This document shows, in pieces, positions 46,659-59,447 of a DNA stretch of 64,000 nucleotides. Position numbers and translations under genes: made by a program. Source of the stretch: Actinomucor elegans (Eukaryota; Mucoromycota; Mucoromycetes; Mucorales; Mucoraceae); the NCBI GenBank assembly GCA_026027325.1, contig JAMSLZ010000018.1, positions 372,001 to 436,000 on the forward strand. The letters are read 5' to 3'. Each line of letters begins with the position of its first letter. Position 1 is the first letter of the stretch. A model generated the notes under the pieces. The model did not search any database. It had not been told where the DNA came from and saw only the letters and a program-made list of their open reading frames with translations.

Positions 46659-49423
46659 ATGGTGAAGAAAGGAATGTCTGTAAGAATTGCTTCGGACGAT
46701 GAAGCACAGCTGAATCCAGGTAAAATAGATATAAAGTTTGACACGTTCAAAATATATGCCAGTTAATTAAATCTCTGTTATCAGATACCCTACCTCTGGT
46801 TCCGCCACCTCCACCCGCTGCTAGTCATTTAAATAAGAAGAACAATGATGAGCAACCATTCTGCAGCATTGAAATGCAACAAGAAGATCGCTTCTTTTAT
46901 GAAGATCGGTCTACTAATGAACCATCTTATACTGCGGCTTCTAATCCAATGCACGAGCCTTGGTCTTCAACTATGGCATTGGATCCTGGTAGCAAAACCT
47001 TGCTTCAGAACCCATTCGAAGATCTGAGCCGACAAAACACGCTTACAAATGAGCCAGTCGACTATGACATGGATAAAACCTCTAAATTACTTCGTGATCT
47101 TGAAAATGATAAAGACAAACAAGCCGAGAATGAAGATAGAAGTATCAATATTGATAGTAAAAACAATTCCTTAAATATTACTACTGAAGACAGTAAAAAG
47201 TCATCACTTGATGAAGACAAAGGGAGTGACGAGGATTTTGATTGGAACGATGACCCAGATCAAACCAAACCCAAGCGTAGAAAAACAGCAAGAGAGAGGT
47301 TCACTGCTGCTATGAAAAACCCCTGTTGGTGGCACTATCTTTCACCTGCTATGAAAAGAATTATTATTGCTGTACTTGGCTCTGTTCTATTTGTTGTCAT
47401 TGCTGTGGTTATCTACATTACATTACCAGAACCGACCGAGGCACAAAAACAAGACCCCAATTTCAACAATGTGCGTAGTAATCTTCAGTGCTGGATGTAT
47501 TGGGCTGCTTTTATGTGGCATATCTTTTGGATAATGACATTTCTATTGGATATGATTCCTTCATTGGTTTCCCTTTGGGCTAAACTCTTTCATGGTAGAC
47601 GATCAGAGAAAGTCAAGTCATATATGGAGGTAATATTTAACCAATGAAGACAAATTGCTTTTGACTAACCACTTTTTTTTTTTTTTTTAGTATTACATGA
47701 ATCTCAAAGGCTACTTTTGTTTGGTTTTACTAGCTGCTTGGAACCTGGGTTCTTGGGCCTTTCTTATTTCAGTCCCATTTAATGTAAATATAAATTTACT
47801 TTTATCAGTATGCAAGTCTAACTTTAGCATAGTCTATCCAAAAACACGCTTATTCACATGTAATCACTAAGCTGTTTGGCTCTTTTTTGGCGGCGTCTGG
47901 TTTATTCTTTATCCAAAAGACCGTCATTCAGGTTATCGGTACGATAATTTATTATGTACACTAAGACCAAATTACTAACAGTATATTTCTAGGCTTCAAC
48001 TTCCATCGTACTGCTTTCAAAGAAAGAATAGAAGAAAATAAGAAATGCCTAAACAGTACGTATTCAATTTTATCACTAAATAAATGCTAATATCACTTAT
48101 TCTTTGTGTTTATTAGTCTTGGATACTCTCAGTAAATCTGAAACAAAATCTCGTCCTGGATCTGGAATGGCTGCCAACAATAACCTACGAAAGCGTAAAC
48201 CAAAACAAGGAAACCAATGGGAATCGATGCAAAGTTCTTCCAGTCATGACGAAAAGTTTGGCAATACGCATCGTCCTATAACTTTAAGTGATGAATCCGT
48301 TCCTGTGAATCAGCCTTCTTCCTTTGCCAAATTCAAGAAATCCATTTCCGGTTTTGTATTAGCAGAAAAACCCAGCGCAACAACTACAGGCCGTATCGAT
48401 AAGAACAAGATGGATATCAATTCGGACAATTATGCTAAAAAGGTCGCAAAGAAACTATTCTATGCATTGGCTTACCCAGAAGGCTACTATGGGCAAGAAG
48501 AAGATGATAAAAAGTATTTGGATATTTTTGCTTTTACACCTTATTTCAAGGATCGCGAAGCTGCTACTGAAGCGTTCAGGGTCTTTGACAAGGACGGAAA
48601 TGGCAATTTGTCAAGACGCGAGTTCCGTGATACTGTGATTCAGATTTACCGTGAACGCAAAAGCCTAGCACAATCAATTCAAGATACCAGCCAAGCTCTT
48701 GGAAAGATTGATATTATTTTTCTTATCCTTACTTCGATTCTATCTACAGTCATCTGTCTGGCTATCTTCCAAATAGATTTTTATAGTGCATTGCTTCCAC
48801 TAGGTTCCATTCTAGTTGCCTGTACTTTTATCTTTGATTCATCTGCCAAGTCCTTATTTAGTGGTATCATGTTCCAATTCGTCACTCATCCCTACGATGC
48901 TGGTGATTTGGTGATGATTGATGGTACTTATATGTTTGTAGATAACATTGGTATTCTGGGTACTGTTTTTGTTCGCGCTGATGGTACAAAACTCTATGCA
49001 CCTACAAATGTACTCTTGACAAAGATCATTTACAATGTGCGTCGATCAGGTAGTATGGGCGAATCATTCACGTTCAATGTTGATTTCAGAACAGATAATG
49101 ATTTAATCCTGATACTTCGCGAAAAACTCGTTGAGTGGGTACAATCTCAAAGTCGCGATTTTGATTCTGGGTTTGATTTACGTGTAACAGAAATTTTGGA
49201 TATGAATCAAGTTATTCTGTCTGTCTGGTTACCTCATAAAGGCAATTGGGTAGACCTTCCTAAACGATTTCAAAGAAAGACCCGATTCATGTTGGCCCTC
49301 AAAACTATCTTGACTGAACTCGGCATCAAATACGAATTACCTGCTCAAAGAATTACATCAAACACCGACAGTAATCCGTTTGACACAGCTGTTCCTGCAA
49401 GACCTCAAAACTTTTCCCAATAA
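46659..49423 (+). CDS. MscS-family mechanosensitive channel with EF hand (Msy1/Msy2-like)
   Basis: Six exons: 46659-46719, 46785-47629, 47691-47783, 47833-47938, 47993-48055, 48117-49423, giving 824 residues. A long acidic N-terminus leads to TM segments (IIIAVLGSVLFVVIAVVIYI, WAAFMWHIFWIMTFLLDMIP and more). A cytosolic stretch carries a canonical EF loop, DKDGNGNLSRRE (ligands D, D, N, N, S, E). The MscS pore follows: IFDSSAKSLFSGIMFQFVTH, then HPYDAGDLVMIDG and a beta domain with YAPTNVLLTKIIYNVRRSG. Fission-yeast homologues sit in the ER and control calcium on hypo-osmotic swelling. The C-terminal tail ends SNPFDTAVPARPQNFSQ. Confidence 0.92.
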
Positions 49424-50020
49424 TGCCTATACCATTACCCTTTTAAAAATCAGTAGTGAAAAGAAAAAAAAATACCCTATCTCAGAAAAATAAATATTCT
49501 AATTAATGAACCCAATTTACTGTAACAATTTAATTATCTTTTTGTGTGTTACAATGGAACCTGATACAAACAATTCATTGTTTGCTTCGATCACACAAGT
49601 ACCCACGTTGCAATGTGATACACGTACGACTCTGTTGCAATTGTGTACTGATATCACCAGAGTATCTATTTGCATATTATATGCTCGTGATTCGTCACGC
49701 TCTAGTACACAAAATTCCAGTCGAGACTTTTGATGAAATGGATATCTCATTTGCGATTAAAATGTCGATCTTTTTCACTATATCAAGACTCCACTGTTAG
49801 TTAACCAGCAAATTTATTTGATGGAGCCAAAGCATCAGGGTATATTTTTGCATTTGTCAGATTGCGGCGCCTCATTCCGAACCTGAACTTACTGATTGGA
49901 CACGACGTTTAACCCGGTCCCAGTGAGATCTATAGATGATATAAGAAGCAAGCTCTTTACAGGCAATCCTTTCAAATGTAATATACCTATTGAAAGTTAG
50001 TAAACTAAATGTTCTGGTAG

Positions 50021-50089
50021 ATGTAGAGGTTCATTCTGATCATGTACAAGTGGTTAGATGTGATACTTAAACCAAAATCAACCAAGGCT
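50021..50089 (+). repeat. Dispersed 75-bp repeat, copy I
   Basis: GATGTAGAGGTTCATTCTGA head, TGTGATACT core at the 35-nt offset and AAACCAAAATCAACCAAGG tail. The tail matches copy B almost exactly. Confidence 0.65.
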
Positions 50090-50331
50090 AAAATGGGTTG
50101 GCTTAGAAATTTTACTAGGATTATACCCTTATTATTAGGTCCAGTTGTCCACTTTTTTTTTTGTGAAACGCGGTAGCAGCATGCATTATAAGCATAATTT
50201 ATAGGTAGAATATATTTTTGCATCTTAAGAAATATATACAAAATATGTATATGCTTAAAAAACTAGAAAAAATCAAAATGAAATTCTATAAATTTAAAGA
50301 AATACGTAATACTTTTTTAGGGTGGCACTAT

Positions 50332-50403
50332 TTGGACTACAGTTTAGTTAATTGGACTACAGTTTGCTAACTGAACTACAGTTTGACTAATTGGGCTGCA
50401 TTA
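50332..50403. repeat. 20-bp tandem repeat, about 3.5 units
   Basis: Units start TTGGACTACAGTTTAGTTAA, TTGGACTACAGTTTGCTAAC, TGAACTACAGTTTGACTAA and TTGGGCTGCATTA. Decay increases rightwards. Confidence 0.75.
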
Positions 50404-50718
50404 TCGAGTTGTGGAGGGATTCCAACTAAATAGAGTTTAGATAATACTGTCTGCTATATTAACAAAATGCAGTAAATGTACTTTAGGACTAAGCGATTTT
50501 GAACCGCTATCTGTGCTTCTAAATGATAATCATGGTTTTCAGTGAAGATCACCTTTTTATTACTGGATTCAATAGGATTTAAATCTTTTTCATATTGTTA
50601 TTAATCGTTATCAATTTTCTTAGTAAAATTTCTTACAGTCTCTTTACATCAAGTTACTGAGCCATCTTTTTATATCTCAAATTGAATGAGTTGGCCATAA
50701 AAGGTTGAATTCTTGGGC

Positions 50719-50749
<31 letters not shown>

Positions 50750-51261
50750 GTCTACAAGTATTGCATTTTGTCCATATAATAGACAGCATTATTTCAACTA
50801 TATTTAGTTAGAATCCCTTCACAATCAGAGTTTGCAGTCCAATTAACGTTAACCTAAGTTACTACACCTAGTGGAGCCATTGTTAGACCAAAATGTACTA
50901 GATATACATTTGAGCGATTGACTGTAATTTTATACTTTTATCAAGCAATCTAGGGCTAAAGAAAATAAATAGATTTCTTGACGGACCTCAGTCAACCATT
51001 GCATTAGATACATCTGATTTGGTCGTAGTATAATGCGAAATCTAAACTTTTTTCCATTAAAGTACAATTATTATATTGTACACTAATGATCGAAAGTAAA
51101 TTACATGCCATTCATCTAATCTAGATCTAATGATCGTATAAATCTCCAAATTGATCTTAATTTAGTATTAGTTGCATCGGCAGAATGAATTGCTTCTTTT
51201 ACTTAAACATGTATTTGATTAATGTTCGAGAAATCCAAGATCTCATTGAATATATGCATAA

Positions 51262-51333
51262 CAGTGAATTATATATTTCATGTAAATGCTACGCACATCA
51301 AATGGAACTCTCATTCTCAGAATGAGTTACTGA
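51262..51333 (-). repeat. Dispersed 75-bp repeat, copy J
   Basis: On the reverse complement: CAGTAACTCATTCTGAGAAT, then TGTGCGTAG at the 35-nt offset and ATTTACATGAAATATATAAT. Its head region forms a perfect CTCATTCT-C-AGAATGAG palindrome. Confidence 0.55.
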
Positions 51334-51446
51334 GTCCGATAAGCACTTGGGCCGACTAGGATCGCTCTGTTGCATTAATATCCATTTCACAATTGGTCTT
51401 TAGGTAACTGATTGCTTTCGTTCTACTTGATAGGAATGCCTCAAAG

Positions 51447-51448
<2 letters not shown>

Positions 51449-51490
<42 letters not shown>
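51449..51490. repeat. Poly-A tract, 42 bp
   Basis: Uninterrupted run of A in the region upstream of the formin gene. Confidence 0.9.
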
Positions 51491-51499
<9 letters not shown>

Positions 51500-52038
51500 C
51501 ATGTACATGCCCTAAATTTTCAGCTTGTCCTAGGTGTAATTTGACTTATGGCTAATGAGCAAGGGATCTCCTATTTTCCAAAAGCAAAGGGGTAGGATAA
51601 AATAAACCTCTAGCATCAAAAGGAGGATCAAGTCGACTATACTATGTCTTCCCCTCAAGCACTCCTATATTATCTTTAGAATCCCCTGCCTTTGTAAGCG
51701 TTGCGTATCTATAAGGTATTTGAAGAGACAGATACGAGCTAAAAAGCAAAATTGACGGTTAAATTCCATGCCAATATTCCCCAAATGAAAATCTCATTAT
51801 TCGAAAAGATAAAAACTAGGGAAAGAAAACCGTTCTCATTACCTTTCCTTTATCAATATTTTTATTTATTTTTCAATCGTTCATCTAGCTCTTGGAGCAT
51901 CATTCATTCGTTCAAATCTCTTTTTTCTTCTTCAAAACTTGTATGTATAGACGCGACATACACATAGATAAACGCTACTAATCTCATGAGTCTTATACAG
52001 TCGTAACAAAAATTAAATACTATTTCCACTAATCACAT

Positions 52039-52060
52039 ATATATCTTCAAGAAGATATAT
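52039..52060. promoter_or_regulatory. Perfect hairpin just upstream of the formin start
   Basis: ATATATCTTC - AA - GAAGATATAT: 10-bp perfect arms around a two-base loop, ending 23 bp before the ATG at 52084. If transcribed it would fold next to the start codon; it could instead be a palindromic protein site. Confidence 0.4.
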
Positions 52061-52083
52061 GTTCTTTCTATAATCTAATAATT

Positions 52084-55000
52084 ATGGGAAGTAATTATGA
52101 TCTAAAAAGTAACGATACAGCCCATAAGACTACTACACTACCCACGACACTCTTTTCAACTAAAGCATCAAAAGTGCAAGTCAGAAAGTCATTGTCATCT
52201 CCTACAAATGCCTTGCCTGAACCGACTTCCATGATACCTTCCAATACAGAACTACCAAAAAAAGAAATCAAACAGCCAATTAAAACAGCAGCAATGCCGA
52301 TCTCACCTGGCCCTAATAAGAATAAGAAGAGAAACCAGATTCCCGTTCGTTTAAACACAAAGCTTTCAAATATTAATCACTTTTCATCACCAAACACCAC
52401 TATTTCTTCATTATCCGCCACAACGAGCACTCACGAGCGTCCCCATCTACGCATGAGCGCATCCTCCAGGTTTGGTAAGAATCTTTTACCAACCTGGCTA
52501 GGAGGCCATTCTACAGAAGAAGGCGGTGGAAGCCCTACTTCATCTACTCATTCCAACTCTAGCTCCACTAATCTACCAATCACGCCTACTACACCTCCAG
52601 CTTCCGCCTCATCATCTTGTTCAGCACCAAGTGCTTCAAATGATGGTACGGATACGAGCGACCTGACAAACACATTCGAAACGCTACTTGTAAGATGATG
52701 AAAGCTGATTTGCTCTATACGAACGCATATTAACTTTAATACTATTACAGGATGAATTGAACATGAAAGACGCTCATCGCGAAAAACTACGCCAATTACC
52801 ACGAGAGCGTAAACTATATCTTTTACAGCAGAACCAACACATCAAAGAGAATCGGACTGTAGATAGTTCGTTACGTAAAAGCATGCCTACATCCAATTCC
52901 AGCACCTCATTATTCCCATCAAAAGCCCTAAGACAAAAGGCAATAAAGAGAAGCGAGACTTCCACTCGACTTTTATTCCCTGCCAACAGTCAGACCAGAT
53001 CAAAGCAACTGAGGAACTCAAGCAGCCATCGATCTTTAACTTCTTCTCTTATTACAAATGCTAGTGCTGAAAATCTGAAGATAATGAATGAAATACCATC
53101 ACCCGTTTCCCCTCATGATACGGATAGCAAAAGCTCGAATAGTTTGAAAAAGAACCTTAGCAGCAGTAGTAGCAATAAAAAGGAGAAGAGACATACTAAA
53201 GGTGGAGATGAAGAGACTGATAGTTTGGTAAATCAGTCTATTGAAGTTCATGCCAAGCCGCCATCTCCAAGCTCTAATCGTGTTGAAAATCAGTCCATTA
53301 ATTTGCCAAGCAAATCTGCTTCTATGGATAAACGTGCTGCAACCTACAAGTTCTCGAGAAAGAACCGATCCAAAGTAGGATCAATGATATTGGAGTTTGA
53401 TGCGCTTGCTACCAAGCTAGAAGATACTACTTCAGACGAGTCAGCAGCATGGCTACTACTCGACAACAAGACATTGCCTCGCAATTACAACATGAATAGC
53501 ACAATGCGGTCGAATGGTGTGACACAGCATCCTTCTGTAACCAATTTATTTCCTACTGTGAGCACAACTGCGGCTTCTACAGTAGCAGCAGTTGCAACAG
53601 AACCTTCTGCTTCCAGCTCACTTTTGAGCAATAGTTATGCTTACCAAAGTCTGACGCGTAAGGATGGTGGTCATTTAGCAGCGCTCATATCTGGATCGTC
53701 AGCTTTAGATGATAAGCGAGGCCGAGATCGCAATAGTCCTTACTACTATGTAGAGCGTCTTCGAAGCAGGTAATGAATTACTAGAACCCCTTTTGGTCTA
53801 TCTGCTTACTAACGTGATTTGCTCCTATTCCAACCTCCTACTAATGATATAGAAATACTACCACTGATGCTTTAACTAAACACTTGACTTCGCTAAGAAT
53901 CACATTGGCTACAGGCAATGTATCTTGGATAAATGAGTTTCTCTCAAGACGCCATGGTGGTCTCATTGCACTGGAGAATGTTTTGGAAAAGCTCGTTAGT
54001 AAAAAATCAAAGTAAGCACTTCAAGTAAGCTGTATATGCTCTGTTCATCTAAACAACCTGTAGGAAAAAGAGTGGAAACAAACTTAGTGAAAACGAAGAA
54101 CAATGCTTATTTGAATGTATCAAATGTATTCGAGTCTTGTTAAATACCAAAGTAAGTACCTCTACAGCTATTGGTCAAAGGGATATCAAGGGCATATCCC
54201 CTATTGTACTGATGCCTGATGTGAAAAAAGTTGAATTACTGGCTTCACTCTTCCCCTTTCCATCAGCTTTTAAAATTATGATCTGCTATAAACTCTCACA
54301 GTTGGACTAACTTGTCTTATTTCCTTTATCTATCCATGTTTTATCTGTAGCCTGGTCTTCAACAAGTGCTCATGCGTCCAATCGTATTACATCATTTGAT
54401 TGTAGCTTTGTTTGCATGTTTAGCACTAATATCTGCTACTCAGCCTATTCCTTCATCATCCACTTCCGTCTTTAGAAGATCTCCCTCTCTTACATCCATT
54501 GGATCACAGCTTTTACCATCATTTTCAAGTAGCAGTGCGCATAACCATACACCATCACCCTCTCGATCTACTGCCTCTACACACAAGGACAGCAACACGA
54601 ACAGTAATAACTGTAACAGCACATCAACGACAACCATGGCTTACAAGATGTGCACGCTCATCTTTGAGGTATTTGCCGCGCTGTGTCTAACATCAGTACC
54701 AGCATATAATACTGTATTGGCAGTGATATCAGAAGTCAAGGGTGAGCAATATCGTTTTGAGCGATTAGTGCAGTGCTTGCAAGGCCTTGGTCGCTCACAC
54801 CAGCAAATCTCGCCAGAAAAGAGGGTTGTAAGTAAACTTTCATCCATGATTGAAGAACAGCAAGAGCTGTTAGTGTTTGATTGTCTTGCAGCTGCCTTGA
54901 GCTTGTTCAATGGGATAATCCAGACACCAGATACGATTGAGAAACGGGATATACTTCGAACCGAACTTGAGCGTAGAGGATTTGAGGAGCTCATCAAGCG

Positions 55001-58000
55001 TTTAGATCAGAAGAAGATAGTATTACCCGAGGCCTTGCAAAGGCAAGTTGAGGATTACTTGAAGAACAAAAAGATGGATCAAGACAAACTTAGAGCTTTA
55101 GAGAGTACAAAGCGACAAAGTATTTTGCAATTGTAAGCTGATGAATATAGAAAAGACATACGAAGCTAACTTTTACTCAAAGACAACCAGATAATATGGT
55201 TGCATCTGCTTTGAAGGCATTTTATAGCGATCCAGAAGTGTATTATCTCGTTGTAGATAGTATTAGCGAACTTATTACGATGGGCACTGACCAACTCTCG
55301 AGCAATAAGAGATTTGTGCAAGACATATGGAGTGTTATTCACATTTTTGCTAAGAAATTAAAACCCATTGGTACCAATAGTAAGTTTACTGCTATAGGTA
55401 TTGCTGGCCAGGCTTACAAACTAGTTATTTACTAGGCGATTTTCAAATGGCAATTCAACAGTTCATAGTCGCGATTCAACCCATCGTTGGTAAGCTCACA
55501 GCTACAAATGATAATGACGATGAGCCAACAGCTCGTTATTCACTGGATAATCCACTCAGCGGCAACGGAAGTTCGGCAAAAGCAGATAATACAGAGGACG
55601 TGGAAGGTTTGCGAAACATGGTGGAAGAACTAAAAGATAACTTTCAAAAAAGCCAAGATGCTACTGCTAAGATACGTCGAGAAAAGAACGAATTACTCAT
55701 GAAAGTATCCAAAGCATTAGCTGAAATTAAAGAGCGCGATGATCGTATTGCCCTTATGGAGTCAGAAAAGAAAGAACTAATGGATAAGCACCATCAACAG
55801 ATGCTTTTATCTCCTGAGACCCCCAAACCAGGCCCAAATCCTGCTTCGTCTTTTGCTCCACCACCTCCTCCACCGCCTCCACCACCACCGCCACCACCAT
55901 TATCATCTTCAATAGCTTCTTTCCAACAGCCCGCTGACGGCTCATTGAGCCCTATCCTTAAGCGACAAAACTTGATTAAGCGCAACTCATCTCACCGTAA
56001 CTCACGTTACCTTCATCCATTAGCTTTAAATCTGTGTTTTCCCAATTTGAAATCGCTTCATGAAAACACAAATGCAAACAATGGCCCCACTTCTCCTCCG
56101 TTAGTCGCTTCCCCTACCAGAGACAAGGACGGATACCGGTTAAGCAATGGTGATCGAGGTTTTCATCATGCTGTTACCGTTTCTCAGCCATACCAACCAC
56201 CTATTGCCATGAAGCAATTCTTTTGGTCCAAATTGCCCATGAATAAGATTAGTAATACTGTCTGGGACGAAATCATTAAATCACCAATGCCTTCTGCATT
56301 GGCTGATAACGGCAGTAGCTTTGAACTGAGTAGCGTCAGCAGTACAACGAGTAGCAGCGACAGTGACGAAGACGACTTGTCAGAAGAAAATAGAGCTTTA
56401 CTTGAACTTGATACAGTGGAATTAGAAAGACTGTTCAAAAAAAATACAGGTAACTCAACTCAAGCTTCTTCCAAACCCATAATCCATGAAATCCGAAAAC
56501 AAAATTTGGTGACGCTGTTAGAATTCAATCGTGCTAATAACATTGCTATTATGCTGGCCAAGATTAAGCTGCCTTATCCTGATATACGAGACGCCATCTG
56601 GAATATAGACGACAACAGTCTGAGCATCGATAACTTGATGGCTATTCGACAGTATATTCCTACCAAAGAAGAAATTGAAATCGTCAAAGAGTATCAAGGT
56701 GATATCGATATGCTAGGAAATGCAGAGAGATACTTTAGATCGATCATGTATATTCCTCGTTTAGCTGATCGCGTAAGCTGTATGATCTTTAGACGTCGTT
56801 TCAAGTATGAGTTGGAGGAACTCTTACCCCAGTTGGACGTGATCCAGATAGCCATCACTGAATTGAAAGAAAGCACACGATTCAAACATGTTTTGAAGGT
56901 ACTTGACGAACAACAACAAAAAAAAAAAAAAATGTAACGCTTTCTAACCTAATGTTAGACTGTGCTTGCCATTGGAAACTATCTAAATGGTCAAACAATT
57001 CGAGGAAATGCCTGTGGTTTCCATTTAGATGCTCTTTTGAAGGTGAGTAATGTGTCAAACAGAATATATATGCATCTTTATTAAACATGATATAGATGAG
57101 AGACACAAGGGCAGAAGGAGAGGGTGTCAGTAATGTACCTACCCTACTGCATTATTTGGTTTACTTTCTTTCAAAGTCTGATGATGATACAGTTAACTTT
57201 AGACAAGACATTTCACACTTGCAAGCCGCAGCAAAACGTAAACCTTAAGCCGCAATCTATCCAAGTACATACTAATCTCTATCTGTAGTATCTCCTCCCA
57301 CTCTTTTTGCTAGTGTTAACTCGTTAAATGGTAGTTTGACTCAGATCAAAGAAGAACTAAGCATGAACGCAAGGAAAAAGACGTCAGAACTTCAAATCGA
57401 TCGATTTGCTGAAGCTATGGAAGAGTTCTTGTTGGAAGCTGAACCTATTGTCAATGATTTGAAAGCGATGACCAAAGATATAGAAGAGAAACTAAGAAAT
57501 CTCATTCTATACTATGGCGAAGATCCGACCACTATTAAATCAGAAGAGTTCTTTGCTATTATTTCAACCTTTTCTAATTCTTTTGAAGTAAGTTTCATTT
57601 CAAAATTACTTAGATCATTATATTAATAGTTCTGATAGAAAGCACAGATCGAAATTCACGAAGCGAGAGAAAGGGCTTTGAAAAGACAGCGCCAGCAAGA
57701 GTTATTAATCAAAGTAAATACACATTTGGACTAAATTTGTTCCATTAACTTGCTGATTTCTAAATACACTTCTATAGAAACGACAGCAGCAAGAAGAACA
57801 GCAGCAACAGCACAGACAACAGCACAGACAGCTTTCAGTTCCAAATATCACAGATATGGCAAATGTACGTGAAGAAGGGTTTGAACAAGTGCTAAGAGAG
57901 CTTAAAGCCGGTCTTAAGCGTGGAGATGAAACCTGGCAAAACACAATATCAAGAAGAAACAGACTTGAAGCAGCAGCATTGTTAAAAGCAGCTACAGTAA

Positions 58001-58011
58001 CAGCGGAATAA
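52084..58011 (+). CDS. Formin (actin nucleator)
   Basis: Twelve exons: 52084-52689, 52751-53769, 53853-54011, 54064-54151, 54351-55132, 55183-55379, 55436-56898, 56959-57042, 57096-57237, 57289-57587, 57639-57713, 57778-58011, giving 1715 residues. A Ser/Pro-rich N-terminus precedes the GBD/FH3 armadillo region, which opens with DELNMKDAHREKLRQLPRER and contains SWINEFLSRRHGGLIALENV. Low-complexity Ser/Asn inserts interrupt FH3 (about 54420-54640). The FH1 has about 14 consecutive prolines near residue 1092, a profilin site. The FH2 begins MKQFFWSKLPMNKISNTVWD near 1208 and includes TVLAIGNYLNGQTIRGNACG and TLLHYLVYFL. A Gln-rich coiled coil and a DAD-like basic helix (FEQVLRELKAGLKRG) end the protein. 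Rho-controlled actin-cable assembly at hyphal tips and septa is expected. Confidence 0.94.
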
Positions 58012-58147
58012 GAAAAAGTTTAAATCTCTGTTTTTCCCTTGACCTTGTCTTTTTTCCTTTCCCTCTTACCTTCTCATTACCTCTCGACTAATAATCATAT
58101 TCTCTTAATAAATAGTATTCTTCTTTATCAATAATATATATAGTTCA

Positions 58148-59099
58148 ATGTATGGTTCTTCGGCATCTACATTAGAGGCAAAGGTAGTCATCTTGGGAAG
58201 TCAAGGTAAATTATATATATATATATAAACTAAGCCAAGATTCCCCGTTATTGAAACAAAATAGGTGTAGGCAAAACTTCGTTAGTTATACGTTATATAG
58301 ACAAGACGTTTTCACCAAACTCAACTTCCACTATTGGTGCTTCTTTTATGACCAAAAAACAGTAAATATCTTATATCTCGAGTCTTATCTTGTTTCACTT
58401 ACTTCTTCTGAATAATAGAACAGTGGACAATTGTAAAGTAAGACTGCAGATATGGGATACAGCAGGACAAGGTAAATTATGGTGATGTAAGAAGCTTTGG
58501 CGGAATTTAGGCTCACTAGTAAAAAATAAATGCTCCAATGTAATAGTATACTAATGTTCCTGAAAATTAGAAAGATTTCGGGCAATGGCTCCCATGTATT
58601 ATAGAGGTGCACAAGCAGCTTTATTAGTCTATGATATTACTTCTCAAGAGAGCTTTGAAGAGCTTTCTTCTTGGATAGAAGGTATAACTCGTTCGCTTTG
58701 AAGACGCAAATCTCTTACACCTGTCTTTATAGAGCTTAAAAGAAACATGACCGAAGACTTGGTCATTATAGTAGCAGCGAATAAATTGGATCTAGCTCAC
58801 ACTCGGAGGGAGGTATCCTTTGATGATGCCCAAAAGTATATTACGCGTGTATTAGGCCCAGAAACAGTATTATATGAAGTATCGGCTAAAGAAGATGACG
58901 GTAAGCTTGTAGTTCATGCAAAAACTGACGCAGAAAAACTGACTATACATAATTAGGCCCTATCGAAGATATCTTTATTCATATTGCTCGCGTTCTTGTT
59001 GAACGTAAACAGTATCTTCCTGTCAAGAGAAAACCACCAACTTATCAACTACCCTTAGATGAAGATCCTCAACCACCTAAACCTTGCTGTGGTTTCTAA
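58148..59099 (+). CDS. Rab family small GTPase (Rab22/31-like)
   Basis: Six exons: 58148-58205, 58265-58361, 58419-58471, 58571-58681, 58733-58900, 58957-59099, giving 209 residues. All G motifs are intact: P-loop GSQGVGKTS (split by intron 1), switch I STIGASFMTKK, switch II [20 protein letters not shown], NKLD and SAK. TIGASFMTK is close to the animal Rab22/31/21 endosomal group rather than to the secretory Rab8/Sec4 TIGIDF. The tail ends Cys-Cys-Gly-Phe, a plausible geranylgeranylation site. It starts 136 bp after the formin stop on the same strand, so its promoter is short or lies in the formin 3' region. Confidence 0.93.
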
Positions 59100-59447
59100 G
59101 AAAGCTCAACTCATATTCCCCTACTCAAATCACATATATATTATATATACACAAAAAAGAAGCTATCCGCTATTATTCTTTTCAATCCTCATCCTTTGTA
59201 TTTGTTTTTTTGAATATAGTATAATATATAATAAATCACGACTTAACCGTATGAATTCTACTTTTATCATGACGAAGACTCAGTACCAGTTTGATCATAT
59301 CAAAATACCCAACGAAAAGTCAGCAAGCTCAAAATTCGAGTTCAAGTGGCATTTCAATTATCGTCAATAGAACTCCGCCGACCAATCGAAAATATACCCC
59401 TGGCTGAGAAGTTTTTACAGAAAATAAAGGATTCACTACAGCACTTA

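Larger units (their letters stand above)
49424..52083. other. Long intergenic region rich in repeats
   Basis: 2.7 kb without a supported gene. Holds two copies of the dispersed repeat (50021-50089 +, 51262-51333 -), a 20-bp tandem repeat (50332-50403), 27 T (about 50721-50747) and 42 A (51449-51490). A possible decayed transposon lies between 49860 and 50410 but no transposase frame is visible. The last 300 bp should hold the formin promoter and 5' UTR. Confidence 0.6.

Noticed and set aside
50005..50241. Minus-strand frame that might be a transposase remnant
   Set aside because: No DDE or helix-turn-helix motif is readable. It overlaps a repeat copy, so the open frame is probably chance.
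51449..51490. Poly-A tract as the tail of a processed pseudogene
   Set aside because: No coding remnant or target-site duplication is visible on either side.
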